NCBI RefSeq assembly: GCF_002105155.1
Contig: NW_019028993.1
Location: 1 to 64,000 of the forward strand
DNA from: Lobosporangium transversale
Lineage: Eukaryota; Mortierellomycota; Mortierellomycetes; Mortierellales; Mortierellaceae
Length of the DNA: 64,000 nt
Reading direction: 5' to 3'
In this document: positions 20,942 to 33,871 of the stretch, piece by piece
How positions within the stretch are numbered: position 1 is the first letter of the stretch
How the letters are laid out: every line of letters starts with the position of its first letter
The notes under the pieces: model-generated
What the model was told of the DNA's origin: nothing
What the model saw: only the letters and a program-made list of their open reading frames with translations
Database searches by the model: none
Program-made: the position numbers and the translations under genes

Positions 20942-23255
20942 ATGTCTTCACTATCAGGGTAAACACATACAGCTATATTTTCACTACATCATTTTTTTTT
21001 TGCTTACCCTACTAATTCATCATCAAAAAAGTCACAGCACTTGATTACCCTGTTACTCACTCTTTGTGACCTTCCGAATGCTCATCACTTAATAGACTAT
21101 TACCCGCACCAGTGCATCAGCATCCAGGACAGGATTATGGTCAACAACAACAACACATCGACAATGTCACAGCGCTCGTAGCCAGGATACCACCATATGG
21201 GAAGCGTGCAGGATGGAAACCCAAAAAGCCAGAAGATTTTGGTGATGGAGGTGCCTTCCCAGAGATCCACTGTGCACAATATCCGCTTGACATGGGGCGA
21301 AAGAAGAAGGTAAAGCAAATAAAAAAAATTACCCCAATAAGAAGAAAGGCAGGAAAGGAAAAAAAAAAAAAAAAAAAAAAAAAGAGCTAAAGAAACCTGT
21401 AAAATACAACTGGTTTCATGGAAAGAGCTAATCGATTTGACGCTTGTCTTGTCACTTACAGATATATTCTTGTAACTTTTACTTTACTCATAATACATGT
21501 AATATTAGACTGCAACAAAAGCAGGCTCAACGATCGCATTGCAGGTTGACGCTCAAGGAAATGTTGCCTATGATGCTATTGCTAAACGTGGACACAACTC
21601 AAAGCAGATTGTACAGTCTCAATTCAAAGATCTTGTCCCTCTGCATGAACGTGCGGACGTTGGTGAGATCTCATTAAGCAGACCTAGCGAAGAAGAAGTC
21701 AAAGAGACAGCAGATCGCACCAGAGCAGCATTAGAGAAGATCTCCAAAAGTATGTCTCTTTAGTTATTATTATTATTATTATTATTTTATTTTTCTACTT
21801 TAAACGTCCCATATTCTGATCTTTATTATTTTATTATTCTTATAGCTAAAATTGCTGCTGCACAACCAAAGAACGTCGTCTCAAACAACAAACCGGGAGC
21901 GCCCACCTATATCCGTTATACAGCAGCTAATCAGAATGCGGGACCGGATGGCGTCAAACAGCGAGTAATCAAAATGGTGGAGATGCCTGTAGACCCTATG
22001 GAACCACCTAAACATAAGCACAAGAAGGTTCCTCGTGGACCACCCTCCCCCCCACCTCCAGTCTTGCATTCACCACCCCGTAAAGTCACCGCACAAGAAC
22101 AGGCAAGTTGGGTAATCCCACCTTGTATTTCCAACTGGAAGAACGCAAAAGGTTTCACCATTCCTTTGGACAAGCGTCTTGCAGCGGATGGTCGTGGATT
22201 ACAGGATGTTCAGATCAATGACAAGTTTGCTAAAGTTGCAGAAGCACTGGGATTAGCCGCTCGGCATGCTCAGGACGAAGTTCGACAGAGAGCTTTGATG
22301 CAGCAGAAGGTTGCAGAGAAGGAGAAAGAGGCTAAAGAGCAGAGCCTGCGTGCATTGGCTCAGCGGGCTCGCGACGAAAGAGCTGGCATTGCCCCTTCAT
22401 CTCGAACCGCAGATGAGGGCGCGCAGGCTCCTCGTGATGATTCTGAGTCAGAGGCGGATTCTGATGAAGATGAGGCGAAGCAAAGAGCAGCCCGCGAGCG
22501 TGATGCTCTTCGTAAGGAGAGGCAGCAGGAGCGCGAAAAGGAGCTACGCATGTCTCGTATGGGTGCAGAGCAGAAGGCGAAGGTTATGGCCAGGTAATAC
22601 TTTGGATCTACATGCGCTTGGAAACGTCAACTTTGATCTCGATCAGGCGTAGTCATGTTGCTAATTCTTTTTTTTTATTTTATTTTTATTATTATTTCTT
22701 TATTTTTTTTTATTTTTTTTATTTTTTTATATATTTATTTTTTCTTCTTGCCACTGTTGCTGTTACTGTTGTTGTTTTTTTTTTTATAGATCCGAGGGCC
22801 GAGATATCTCTGAAAAGATTGCATTGGGATTGGCCAAACCCACACAGAGCAAGGACAGTATGTACGACTCACGACTCTTCAATCAAACATCGGGGCTGGG
22901 CTCTGGATTCAAGGATGACGAGTCATACAGCGTGTACGACAAGCCCATGTTTACACACACAGGATCTAGTGTCTACAGACCTAAGCGTTCAGGAGGTGAT
23001 GGCAATGACGAAGTTGGCAATGAAGATGATATTGCACGCGCATTGGCATCGGACCGATTTGGAAGCGCTGGTATCAGTGCACGAAGCTTCAAGGGTACAG
23101 AAGGTGGTCGTAATATGCAAAGGGAAGGTCCTGTGGCCTTTGAGAAGGAGGACGACTTCTTTGGACTTGATAAATTCAATAAGGCGGATTCCTCGAAGAA
23201 GAGATCTGGCCAAGATAACTCCTCAGCTCAGGATGGAAAGAGAAGAAGGGATTAA
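20942..23255 (+). CDS. PRP45: SNW/SKIP-domain pre-mRNA splicing factor (SNW1/Prp45)
   Basis: Model: exons 20942..20958, 21096..21309, 21509..21749, 21846..22593, 22790..23255 (561 residues). The 17-base first exon joins in frame to give MSSLSGLLPAP, the expected start. Family blocks: RIPPYGKRAGWKP, DGGAFPEIH, AQYPLDMG, the VDAQGNVAYDAIA region, YIRYTAANQ, KMVEMPVDPMEPPKHKHKK, PPSPPPPVLHSPPRK, then SNWKNAKGFTIPLDKRLAADGRG. A charged coiled-coil stretch and RDISEKIALG..KP follow, with YDSRLFNQTSG. SNW1 bridges the catalytic spliceosome (NTC-related complex) and in animals also acts in transcription. Intron 4 is almost entirely T-rich. Length and order agree with family members. Confidence 0.94.
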
Positions 23256-23565
23256 TGACAGAGGAATCCTATGTCTCCAATATCACACCCTGCTCCATCC
23301 TCTTGAGAAACGTTCCTCGCCAATTTCTTTTTTTTTTTTTCCTTTTTTTCTTTTGATCAGATTTCTTTAATATCTCGGCTGTTCTTTTTGTAAAATAAAA
23401 ATTGACTTCAAAAGATCCTTGACAGTATTCAGTATTCACATACGAGTGGTTAAAGAATTTGTATGACATTATTATTTAAAAGTCACTAGGGGATTGAATC
23501 AACACTTTGGGTGAGCATGACCTATTTTATGGTCGCCCTTCTTCTTTTGTCTTCTTTTATCTTTC
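23256..23565. other. Convergent 3' spacer
   Basis: 310 bp between the convergent ends of PRP45 and the mitochondrial carrier. Contains a 12-base poly(T) at 23328 and no exon. Confidence 0.5.
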
Positions 23566-24843
23566 TCACGCAGAGCGAGACTTGCTGGTATTACCAACGT
23601 GAGTCAACCCAAGGTCTTCAAACTTGATATGGAGCATTGGAATGAGCTGTTGAGCCACTGTGAACGAGAAGACGAGTTTAGGTCCAACAACCAGGATTTT
23701 GGGTAAGAGACCCTTGAAGAAGGCACCGAACCCTTCATTTCGCACCATATTCCGAATGATACTCATACCCCCCTCAGGGCTGTCAAAGTTTCTGTTTTGG
23801 ATCCTGGTCTTGACCACATCCAGGGGTGCAGCAACGGTAATGGAGGCTACGGAACCACCAATGGAAGCACAAAAGTTTTGAAAGAATGTTGCCTTGTTGT
23901 AATCATCCAATCTGAAAATATATTCTTTCACAAAGGCGCTGCCGCCAAAAAGTGCAAAAGACCCAGGTGCATTGCGAGCTGCTGTCCAGGTTGCCCCTCT
24001 AGTAAAGGAAGACACGAGGGTAGAACATGAAGGAAGGGGATGAGAAAGTGTTTTTTTTTTTTTTTTTTTTTTTTTGCAGGCTTTGAGCATGTGAATTTTT
24101 TTTTTTTTTTTTTTAATCCTTGTTACCTGTAAAGGCCCATGCCTTCATCTGCAACAATCTTAAAGACCCCACGCCCACGAAAGGCGTCTGGGTTGGTCTG
24201 TCGTTTGATTTTGAGGACATCCAAAGGCAACAAAGCAATTTCACCAATCCCAACCAAGGAACCTGCGGTCGCATGCATCATTGTCTTGCCAGTTTTTTCT
24301 CCAAAGACTCGATGGAACCAAGATTTGTAGTGACTATTTAAATATTCGTTCACAAATGGTTGTCCTCCATACTTGTACACTCTCTGTGAGATCTTGTATC
24401 CTGCTGCAAACCCTAGCCCCGGAAATAAAGAGGTATATTTCTGGAGGAATGCAGCATCCGCAGCTTCCTTGAAGATCACCTTGTTGGTTGCTTTCCATAC
24501 GGTGCTCAACGGTTGACCTGAACTTAACAGCTGTTACAAAATATATAGAAATTATACATGTAAAAACAAACCCATAACAAATGAGCCCACTCTTTAACTT
24601 AGTTTTTCACTAGTCTTGTAAGCACCATTTTATATCCATATGCATATGTATATACAGATCTTATGGTTGCATTTTATTATTATTATTATTTTTTACCCGA
24701 GTTTGGTTACTCATGAGTCGCTTGGCAATGGTATCAATGGGATGGAAAATCACCAGCTCGAGGATCCCAGAGGCTGCAGAACCGCATAGACGAGCAGCTG
24801 CAGACTCGGAGTGCTTGGTCTTTGAATGAACAGGAGGTGACAT
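23566..24843 (-). CDS. GGC1: Mitochondrial carrier, GTP/GDP exchanger type (Ggc1)
   Basis: Model in coding order: 24697..24843, 24127..24530, 23566..23998 (327 residues). Three carrier repeats are present, with signatures HPIDTIAKRLM, LPLDVLKIKRQ and APLDVVKTRIQ (PxDxxKxR type). The opening ARLCGSAASGILELVIFHPIDTIAKRLMSN, seen in pieces across residues 17-46, is characteristic of Ggc1/Yhm1 rather than other carriers; the family exports GDP/GMP-type nucleotides and imports GTP across the inner membrane and influences iron homeostasis. All junctions are in frame. The introns carry poly(T) and ATT repeats. Substrate assignment rests on family resemblance. Confidence 0.88.
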
Positions 24844-26896
24844 GGAGAGTATGAAATGTAAATGAAATGAAATGAAATGAAGCTTGTGGGAATGAATAAA
24901 GGAAAAAAGTTGAATGGCTGCCCTACAGACAAAGCACCCCCTTTTTTTTTTTTTTTTTCCTTTTTTCTTTTTCAGTGCTGATGAGATCAGTATGAATCCG
25001 TATACCAGTCGCCTCAAAAACCCTGATTGGCACTGATTAAAGTATTAAGAACGTGGGAAAGGATCTTTACTTCTACTGATATCTTTGCCTCAAGGACAGC
25101 GTCCTCCAGAGCTACAACAGCACTTTCTATTATCATTATCATTATTAATTATCTCCACCTCTGCTCAAAGATGGTTCATAACTATGCCCTGACAAAAGAA
25201 GCATCACAGACCACCTGACCTTCTCTTCTAGTATACAACTCTAGATGCCTACCGCCGAAGGCTTGAACACCGCGAAAGGCACTACTCAGAAGGGTAGGAC
25301 AAACATGTGTAGTAGTGGCCAGTGCGCTAGCATCAAACTACGAAAAGACTTCAAGATAGGCAAAAGACCCTCCAAAAGCGACATTCTAAAACTTGAACGT
25401 CTGCAAATAGTAACAAGTGGTGATGACCTAGGTGAGACCAAGGATGTATGCTAACTGCATAAAGCCAGCATAGGGGCTATGGGTCACAGGAAGGCGCAGT
25501 GTTGCATGGGCTGAATACCATCCTGTTCAAGTACAGAGGAAAGCTACAGCTACACACAGCCCCAGAGCCTTTGTCTTCGGTATGGGAAAGAATGTATCAG
25601 GACGCGTCACGCTTTCATACATGTACTTGTAAATTGCAATTGCATACCCGTATGCTCAATAATTCAAGTTTTAGGGCCTTTTTCTTTTTCTGAACCAGGT
25701 TTTCCTACGGATCAGATAGGTCAATAAGGTTGGCGGTAAACCCTTTAACGTCTTTTTTTTTTTTTTTTTTTTTTCTGATACAAGTTTTCGCTGAACGTGT
25801 GCCAAATTAGTTGTAAAGTAAATCCTGTCTTGATTATAAATGAACGTATAAAAGCGTGTACAACTTATGCTTTTAACATGTGTATTTAGAAAATGTGCGA
25901 TATGAAATAAAAAAAAAAAAAAGGAAATGGGTTTAGAGACTTCCACTAAGGCCAAAAGAGATTAATTGATCATTTATCGGTTTGCTTTTTAAAGGGTTCA
26001 TGCTGAAGTCAGTTTGTGGATTAACCTACTGGTTTTCTGTAAATCTCAAAAGATGGACTCCCTGTATAAAGGATGTTCGTTTGTGATATTATTGCCCTAT
26101 AAAAGCGCATAGGTTATTGAGTGATGTGAATGTGCACGTAATTCACTCGCGTCTGTCTTGATTAGAAAAAACAATTGAAAAAAAAAAAAAAAAAAAAAAA
26201 GAACCAATACACCGTTGTTTTCTCACAAAGATGGATTTGCTTCGCACAGGGTTCAAATCCAAAACCCACCTTGCTTTTACTTTCTATGGTCCTTATGCTA
26301 TTCCTTTCGGTATCTCAACTCGTATTCATCTATTTATCTTTTCATATTATCTATCTCCATTCTACATAAATCTGGCCAAGGACTTGGAAGTATACTCATA
26401 ACACACATGTGAGCGCACTGGCTAAAAAGTTTATCCAGCCCTAATTTTAGCTAGAAATCTCGAGTTCGTTGGAGACTTTTGGAGTCGTTGAAGAAAGCGG
26501 GCTGAGGAAACTGGAATTTGGGTTTGGGGGAAACTGGGCTGGGCTGAGGGTAACTGATCGTGATTTTGGTAACGGTCGGTTGTTTAATTAACCAAATTTA
26601 ACTGTTTTCTGTTGTTTGGTGGCAATACAAACGTGTCAATATTTCATCAAAACCCGTGTCGAACGAAACAGGTGAGGCTTTGTTACAAGGTTCTGACGAT
26701 CAGTGTTTAAAAACTCAAGAGCAACCTCTATCTGAACTCTTTATCTCTTTCTTTCTTTCTTTCTTTCTTTCTTTCCTTCTTTCTTTCTTTTTTTTCTTCT
26801 CCTTTCTTTCGTAACCGTAGTACCAGTTTTTTTTTTTTTTTTTTTAAAAAAAAAAAGAAAAAAAAAAAAAAAAAAGAGAAAGAAAGCAAAAGCAAA
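24844..26896. other. Long intergenic region with diverged repeat copy
   Basis: Two kilobases between divergent genes. Short ORFs at 25245-25454 and 25499-25693 have no recognisable motif. The segment at about 25770-26040 resembles a second segment at about 29100-29440 beyond the next gene (see findings). The end of the region is a pyrimidine-rich promoter: TTTC repeats at about 26748-26800, then T(18)-A-rich block at 26827-26875 directly before the ATG at 26897. Confidence 0.5.
26748..26800 (+). repeat. (TTTC)n tract in promoter
   Basis: About a dozen TTTC units with single interruptions, 100-150 bases upstream of the beta-lactamase-fold gene. Confidence 0.8.
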
Positions 26897-28515
26897 ATGA
26901 CGAGCAAAAATGAGATTGCAGCAGGACGTAAAGGATCTACATCTCAGCGTCCGTCCTTTTTTCCAAGATTGTCCTTATTTCAATGGTTCATCCGGTTCTT
27001 ACCTGCCATCATCTTTGCGTTCTACACCTATTCCAGGAAGGGAGCTTTCCAACCCCCGACCTGCATCGCCTTTGGTCTCAATTGTCCTCAAGGATCTGTT
27101 TATCTGGAGGGCATTCTCGAACGTCCTGACTATTATTCGCAAGTCCTCAAATACTATCTCTCTTTGTTCTCCAACAGTGAAGATCTCGGTGGTTCCTTCG
27201 CGGTCTTTGTGGAGGGAAAGCCCGTGATTGATGTTTATGCAGGCGCAAAGGATCTGGCCAAGACTCAGATCTACAATAACAAGACTCTTCAGCAGGTCTA
27301 TTCCTCTGGTAAGGTCGTCGAGGGCATTGTAATTGCTCGGTTGGTCGATCAAGGTTTATTGGACTATGAGAAACGGGTGGCGGACTACTGGCCTGAATTT
27401 GCACAGAATGACAAGGAGGATGTTCGACTTGTGGACCTAATGACTCATGAATCCGGAGTCTCTTACTTGGATGATGACGACGAAACCAACTTGATGAGCT
27501 GGGCTCGATTAAAAGATGTAGAATCATTCTCACAGAGATTGGCTCGTCAGCCTCATCATTTCAAGGGCGAGAAGATTCGTGCGTACCATGGCATGACTCG
27601 TGGCTGGTTTTTGAATGAGATTGTCCGTCGAGTCGATCCAAAGGGTCGAACCATCGGTCAGATTGCAGAACAAGACCTGATGGGAGCATACCCCGATGTC
27701 GAATTGTACTATTCTAAATTGCCAAAGGAATCAGATTGGGAGGACCGTCTGTCAGTGTGGCATGATTACCCTCTCCTAAGGACCATTGGCCGTCTATTGA
27801 TCCCACGGTTCATTCAGACCAACAAATACATTGGCTACCCGTCTATGGCACCTATACATCCCGTAGCCAAGGCGCTTGCTGTTGGTGGCAAGGACTTGGT
27901 TAAAAAGTCGTTCATGCCAAAGTTCGCTAGCAGTCCCGATCTTATGCGCACCAAAGAGGCCCATGAGAGTGAGAGTCCCAGCTTTTCGCTCAAGACTAAT
28001 GCTCATTCGGTAAAATTGCCCTTCTTTTATTTGCTGCTTCGACTATTGTTTTTTTTTTTTTTGCTCACACGTCTTGTTTCAACATTATCAAAAAATATGG
28101 ATAGCTTGCCAGACTAATGTCCATGATGGCTAACAAGGGCGCATCCGTTAATCCTGGTCAAGAACCTGATCTGCTTAGTCAAGAAACCTATACTAAGGCC
28201 ACCACCTTCCACTCTTCTCAACTCGATCAAATCCTAGATGAGACTCTCCCTATGTCTGTGGGAGGTTGGGTTAAGCTTAAGGGCTTTAGTGGAAGTAAAC
28301 TATTGAAGGATATTGAGATTCAAGGTTGGAGTGGTGCTGGTGGATCCCTGACCATTTGGATTGAGGAACTTCACATTGGGTTTTCATTCGTGACCAATGC
28401 CTTTGGTCCGTTCGAGGGGATCCTGGGCGACTACCGAGGCGCTAATCTGTTGGATCGGGTCGTCTATGCTAGAAAACAAGAACTTGGCCTCTTGCAAGAT
28501 GCATCAAAGGAATAG
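26897..28515 (+). CDS. Beta-lactamase-fold serine hydrolase, membrane-anchored
   Basis: Model: exons 26897..28009 and 28105..28515 (507 residues); the spliced frame continues through LARLMSMMANKG. A hydrophobic segment at about residues 23-44 (FPRLSLFQWFIRFLPAIIFAF) suggests an N-terminal anchor. The SxxK nucleophile motif is SSGK at residues 136-139. LLDYEKRVADYWPEF, VRLVDLMTHESG and RAYHGMTRGWFLNEIVRRV give the second motif region (YHG in place of YxN), and GWSGAGGS near the C-terminus fits the third (xxG) motif. This is the class C beta-lactamase/LACTB/EstB-like family of eukaryotic and bacterial serine hydrolases. Substrate is unknown; esterase or peptidase activity is plausible, antibiotic hydrolysis is not implied. 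Confidence 0.87.
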
Positions 28516-30430
28516 TGTGTGTTTACATGCACAGAACAGGTTTATTGATATGAACTTTTGAAGTAAAAGACAAAAATAGTGGCACCATAAACTATGCGTG
28601 TGCATGCTATACTTTTTTTCTAGACTAAAAATCGAATTTTATTGGGAAGGGATATAGAAAAAAAAAAAGCGCTGTAGCATGACGCGTTACACTTACTTTT
28701 GCATGTGTAATGGCATACATGTATAATGTTGCAAATGCATACGAATGTTCGAGAAGCAAGTCCGAGGAGAAATTTTTTTGAAAGGTTTTCTGGCAAATCA
28801 AATTTGACTTTGCAAATTTATTGTAGTCTTCTTGGAGAAGAAGAGATAACTGAACCCCAAAAAGAACAGATCAGCAAAAAAAAAAAAAAAAAAAAAAAAA
28901 AGGACGAAAAGAGGAACATCCGTCATGTTCTAAAGAGTTCAATACGATGCATGCATCCTCTGTATCTTTTGTGAATACAAAGGTCTGTTTCCTTGTGGAT
29001 TTATGTCCCAATGTCAATCCTTCGACGCGTTTTTTTTTTTTTTTGTTTCCTCAGGCAGGCGACCTCCTAAATTTTTTTTTTATCAGGTGATGCTCGTCCA
29101 TGCTCTGACACACGAATTTTCGCTGGACATTTGCTAATCTAATGTAGTAATCACGCCAATAACACGAATCTCACGCCTTGAGTGGTATAGAAAAAGTATG
29201 TGCAACTTGCTTCTTACCTCAAAAATAAATCTTTTTATAAACTAACCCGATGAACTCTTTTGACACACGCATTTTCTGATCAAAAAGTGAGCATACGAGT
29301 GATAAGAATAAAAAAAAAAAAATAAAAAAAATAAAAAAGAGAGAGAGAGAGGGCTTATTAAAACCCACTCCCATCAAGACCAAGAGACCAATTGATTATC
29401 TCTGCATTTGAATTATCAACTGGTTTTTACTTTTCAAAATGTGTACATGAGCATGTACATGTACATCCTAGAGTTAATTTTGTTGATTAGCAAATCATAT
29501 CAATTTATGAGAAAATCCTTTGGTTTTCTGTGGTGGCTGTTTTTATATAGACCTGAACATGCGCCATTGTTCCATTGTTCCATTGTTCCTCTGCAAAAAT
29601 CTTATTTGGTGATTGAAACGATCTTTGACTGGTGTGGATTTTTTCTTTCCAATCCTTCGCTCCTCCTCCCCACCCCCTTGAAGAATGCGAAAAGGGAAAA
29701 AGAAAAAAAAAAAGTCAGCCTCCTGCATGAATGGATTTTCGCTTGTCAAACGATTAAACCTGTTGTTAAAAAAGATGCGTTGCATTTTACAGAGTGGCGA
29801 TGTGTATACGTGAATTTGACCAATAACGTACACCAATCTGGTCCACAGGCCATGACACGGTCCCCTACGAAAAGGAGGAACAGACCCAAAGAGAAATTAT
29901 ATTTTACGCGCCATTAATGGTGAATATGAACCAAAAAAAAAAAAAAAAAAAAAAAAAAGAATCACACTTTTTAGTTGTCATGTAAACATGTATGCCCTAG
30001 TCTATACTAATAACATGTACACATTATTTTAGTTCATGTGTAGTGGAAGACTATGGTTGGTACAAGAACAATTCACTCGCCCCCCATCACTTATCTTGCC
30101 CAATTGTTCCGAAACAAGTTCGTTAACTCGTTCTATTTGGTCCAAAGCAAATCAATTGAAGCTAGGTGTACGTCCTTGCAGTTTTCTCACACTGATGGGC
30201 TTTGCTTAGCAATGGTTCAAATCAAGGTCCATTCTTGCTTAACTTTCTCTGGTCCTGGCGTCATTCCCTTCACCTTCTCTCATTTCTATATAAACCCCTC
30301 CTTTCTCCATCATTTTTTTTTTTTTCTTTTTCTTTTATCAACTCGCATCCATCATACCCAATTTCTTCAAGTTATCAAACCACTCTATTCTCATCTCTTC
30401 CTTTCAACTCCAATAAACCTTTAACCAACC
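28516..30430. other. Intergenic region, AT-rich
   Basis: No exon recognised. It holds poly(A) runs at 28876-28899 and 29933-29958, poly(T) at 29029-29043, a GA dinucleotide tract at 29338-29351 and the second copy of the diverged repeat at about 29100-29440. The ORF at 29408-29917 has no family features and includes homopolymer translation. Confidence 0.5.
30297..30304 (+). promoter_or_regulatory. TATA-like box of the first C2-domain gene
   Basis: TATATAAA lies 127 bases before the ATG, followed by a pyrimidine-rich leader. The second C2 gene has a similar arrangement. Confidence 0.45.
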
Positions 30431-31183
30431 ATGTCTCAATCTCTTCAGGTCACTATCCACCAGGCTAGCCAATTGGATGACGTTGAGGTATAGATCTTTT
30501 TCATTATCCTTCACACATTTTTGTTTTCTTTTTCTTTTTATTCACACGCGTTTTGGTTGGATTTATATCATGCAATATGAGCTGACAAGCCCTACTCTAT
30601 TTTTTTGAAATGATTTTTTTTTTTTTTTTTTTAAAAAAAGGCTTTCGGAAAGAACGATCCTTATGCCCGCGTCACCTTGGATTTCGAACGGAAAGAATTA
30701 TACCAAAAGACCGCTACCAAGAAAAACGCTGGAAATGATGTCGAATGGAACCAAACCGTGGTCCTCAGCGATTACGAACCCAGCCAGCACCACTACTTGT
30801 ATGTTGAGGTTCTTGATGACGAGACTGGAGCTGATGCCCCCATTGGCTTCGCTGCCATCCCCTTGAGCCAGGTCCGCAGTGCCCCCAACGAGACTTTGCG
30901 CGCCAAGTACGACCTCTACACCCCTAGCGGCAAGGAGAAGGGAACCATTACCTTGACCATCCAGGCCCTCCAGCCTGGTGAGCAGGCCAGCCACAGCACC
31001 CACAGTGGTCCTGAAGTCAAGGGTCAATCCCAGATTGTCACCGAGCACCATGATAAGGTCAAATCCCAAAGGAATAAGGAGAGGGCCACTGATGCCGCTG
31101 TTGCTGCTGGTGCTGCTGGCGTCTTAGGCCTCGCTGGTGCACTCCTCGGTGGCTTGGGTGGCAATGCTGCTCCCCCATCATAA
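30431..31183 (+). CDS. C2-domain protein with Gly/Ala-rich C-terminal segment
   Basis: Model: exons 30431..30487 and 30641..31183 (199 residues). Residues 1-120 form a C2 fold: VTIHQASQLDDVEAFGKNDPYARV, WNQT, YLYVEVLDDETG and IGFAAIPLSQV. The FGKNDPY and DDETGAD loops supply the aspartates expected to bind calcium and phospholipid. A linker (VKGQSQIVTEHHDKVKSQRNKE) follows, then a hydrophobic Gly/Ala-rich stretch (AAVAAGAAGVLGLAGALLGG) that could insert in membranes. Small single-C2 proteins of this plan are common in Mucoromycota. The codon choice is strongly C-ending compared with neighbours, suggesting high expression. Paralogue of the gene at 32969. Confidence 0.88.
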
Positions 31184-32298
31184 AAAATCCATTTCTCTTA
31201 ATCAGAACAAAAAAATACAATTTTGTAAATAAATAAAAAAAAAAAAACACCGTTCTTGTTATCAAAAAAAAATCTGACCATGCCTTTTTTTTTTTTTTTT
31301 TCTTTTTTTCTGCTTTATTGTTTCTTTTGAAAATGAGATGAAGCGAAAAGTATATAGGTAAGGCTAAGGTGTGCGAGGAAAATGGGGAAGAAGTTCAGAA
31401 GGGGGTATACGCATATTATTGGGAAGAAGAAAAAGATTGAATGTAGAGGAAGGGGGTCATTATTCAATTGCCGTTTCCTTGTTGGTTTTGTGCATACAAC
31501 TTTGCTTTCTGTTTCTTTTATAGAGGGGGTACCCGGATAACAAGAAGGGCGGAAAGACAGGTGAGTGAGATTGGGGCTCGTCTAATTGCTCTCACGGTCC
31601 ATCTTACTTATTAAATGTGTGACTTTGATTTTTTTTTTTTTTATTCCAGTGTCCATTAATGCATCAATGGAATGGCAAGTTCATGCGAGATGCAAGGAAA
31701 AGGGATTCATCATGGAAAGAGAAGTGTGAAGAGTAAAAGTAAGTGTGGGCCTCGACCTGCTTTCTACCTGCTTTCTACCTGCATACTTTTTTTTTCTTTT
31801 CTTTTCTTCCACTTTTGTCCTTTGTCCTTTGTCCTTTGCACCAATAGTACAACAGCGACGACAAGTGCATGTATATGTTTATATGTATTATAACATGAAA
31901 TCATGCGCATGTGTCTCAATGCGCAAATGCAAATTGGAAGCAAGGACCCCCCATGGAAAGCAAGAGGCATTTTATTGGTAAAGGATAAACGATTAAGGGA
32001 AGAGAGTAGTTTTTCATGCGTTGTCTGTTCAAGATCTCTTTCTCTCTTTTTTTTTTTTTTTATGCTAAGGAAGTGGCTAATACCAGTCGCTGACATCAAT
32101 CCAGTTTTTAGCTGATTGATGGTGATGAAGAAAAATGACGGGAGTTTTACATGTACGATGGATCTTTTTTTTATTTTTTATTTTTTTTATTTTTTCACAG
32201 ATATTTTCGCTGACAGACGTGTCCCAACAATGGCAGTATGGAGTCAAGGAACAAATCAGCCGACAGGAAGGATGCGAATCGAATGAGGGCAACGCGTC

Positions 32299-32330
<32 letters not shown>

Positions 32331-32968
32331 GCCCGGGTATTTCTCTTCAGACAACAGACAACAGACTAGACAGAAGTATATTTGTAGAATAAGGCGAGTA
32401 TATTATTCTAAATTTAATTTTATTTTTCAATCGATGGAGTTCTGTCTGTTAATAAAGTCATCACTTCCATAAAACGGAATTGTACATGTATATGATATGA
32501 TAGATATATATATATTATATATATATTTTGTACGTGATTCTTTCCATGTAAATAGATCATGGGCTATTCATACGTACATACAATAGTCCAAAAGTAAAAA
32601 AAAAATAAATAAAAGTGTTAGAAACTTTTATATTCAATTGTATAAAATGCTTTAGAATGCTTTAAAATATATCTCATATGGACCTGTCTTTGGACTGTTA
32701 CATGATCGGCTTGTCCTTTTGCTCTTCTTTGCCTGAGTACTGGACCGAATGATGTGCATCAACGTTGTTCCTTCCTTGTCCTTTTAGAAAATTGGGTAAT
32801 GTGTCTCTTTTTCGCAAGGACCTTGTCAAGTGACAAAAACTTCCATGTATAAATACCCTCCATCCAAACCCACTTTCCTTTTTCTTTCAACTTTTTTTTT
32901 TCTTCAATCCCAAAACTACTTCCTTTCCTTCTTTACCAATACTTTTTTTTCCCATTTACTTCACAAAC
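31184..32968. other. Intergenic region between the two C2 genes
   Basis: No exon recognised. Poly(T) tracts at 31284-31300 and 32302-32329, an ATAT run at 32505-32527, and repeats of TTTGTCC at 31815-31836. Confidence 0.5.
32848..32855 (+). promoter_or_regulatory. TATA-like box of the C2-CBM gene
   Basis: TATAAATA is 121 bases before the ATG at 32969 and is followed by a CT-rich leader, the same layout as the first C2 gene. Confidence 0.45.
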
Positions 32969-33833
32969 ATGTCTCAAGGTCCTACTTTGGTAATTGTTGC
33001 CCACGGTGCTCAGAACTTGAAGGATGTTGAGGTAAGAATTATAGCAATCATTCAAATTTTCGCTCTTTATCACCTCAGATTCATTCCCACGGTAATCCTG
33101 ATTAAATAAAAAAAAAAATCGCCTTGGTTTTTCTTTTGAATGATTTTAGACCTTTGGCAAGCAAGACCCCTACTTGCAGTTCAGTCTCGACTTTAACAAC
33201 CCAAAGTCATTCCAAAAGACCTTTGTCCACAAGGATGCTGGCAAGACCGCTACCTGGAACCAGACCTTTACCGTTTCTCTTGCTGGTGAGCCCGAGTTGT
33301 TCATTGAGCTCATGGATGAAGAGACCACAGCCGATGCAGTGATTGCCTTTGCAGCGATCCCCGTCAACCAAATCGTTCATGCCCCTGGTGCTACAATGCA
33401 TGGCGTCTTTGATCTCTTTACTCCCGATGGCAAGCAGCAGGGCGAGGTCAACCTTACATTGACTGCCCACAATGTTCCCGGTCAAAACACCCAACCGGCC
33501 ATTCAGACCTCTACACCCGTCAAGGGCACCTCTCACATCTCTGAACTCCACCACAAACGCATCAAGTCCCTAAAGAACAGAGAAACCGCTGCCGATGCTG
33601 GAGGTGCTGCCTTCGGAGGACTCTTGGCCGTAGGAGCCGGTCTCTTGGCCAACAAGCTTATGGACGATAAGAAAAAGGAGGAAGAGGCTCGCAAGGAGGC
33701 CGAGCGTCAAGCCCAATTGGAGCATAGCAAGTTTGAGAATGAGAAGAAGCGTCTGGAAGAAGAGAGGGCCGCCTTCCAGCGTACACAGCTAGAGCAGCAG
33801 GCCCGTCTTGAGCAACAACAGCAACAGATTCAT

Positions 33834-33871
<38 letters not shown>

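Noticed and set aside
26215-26290. tRNA-like T-arm sequence (gggttcaaatcc) near 26250
   Set aside because: No A-box, acceptor stem or cloverleaf could be drawn around it.
29408-29917. 169-residue ORF with a hydrophobic start
   Set aside because: No domain, contains homopolymer translation, AT-rich composition like its surroundings.
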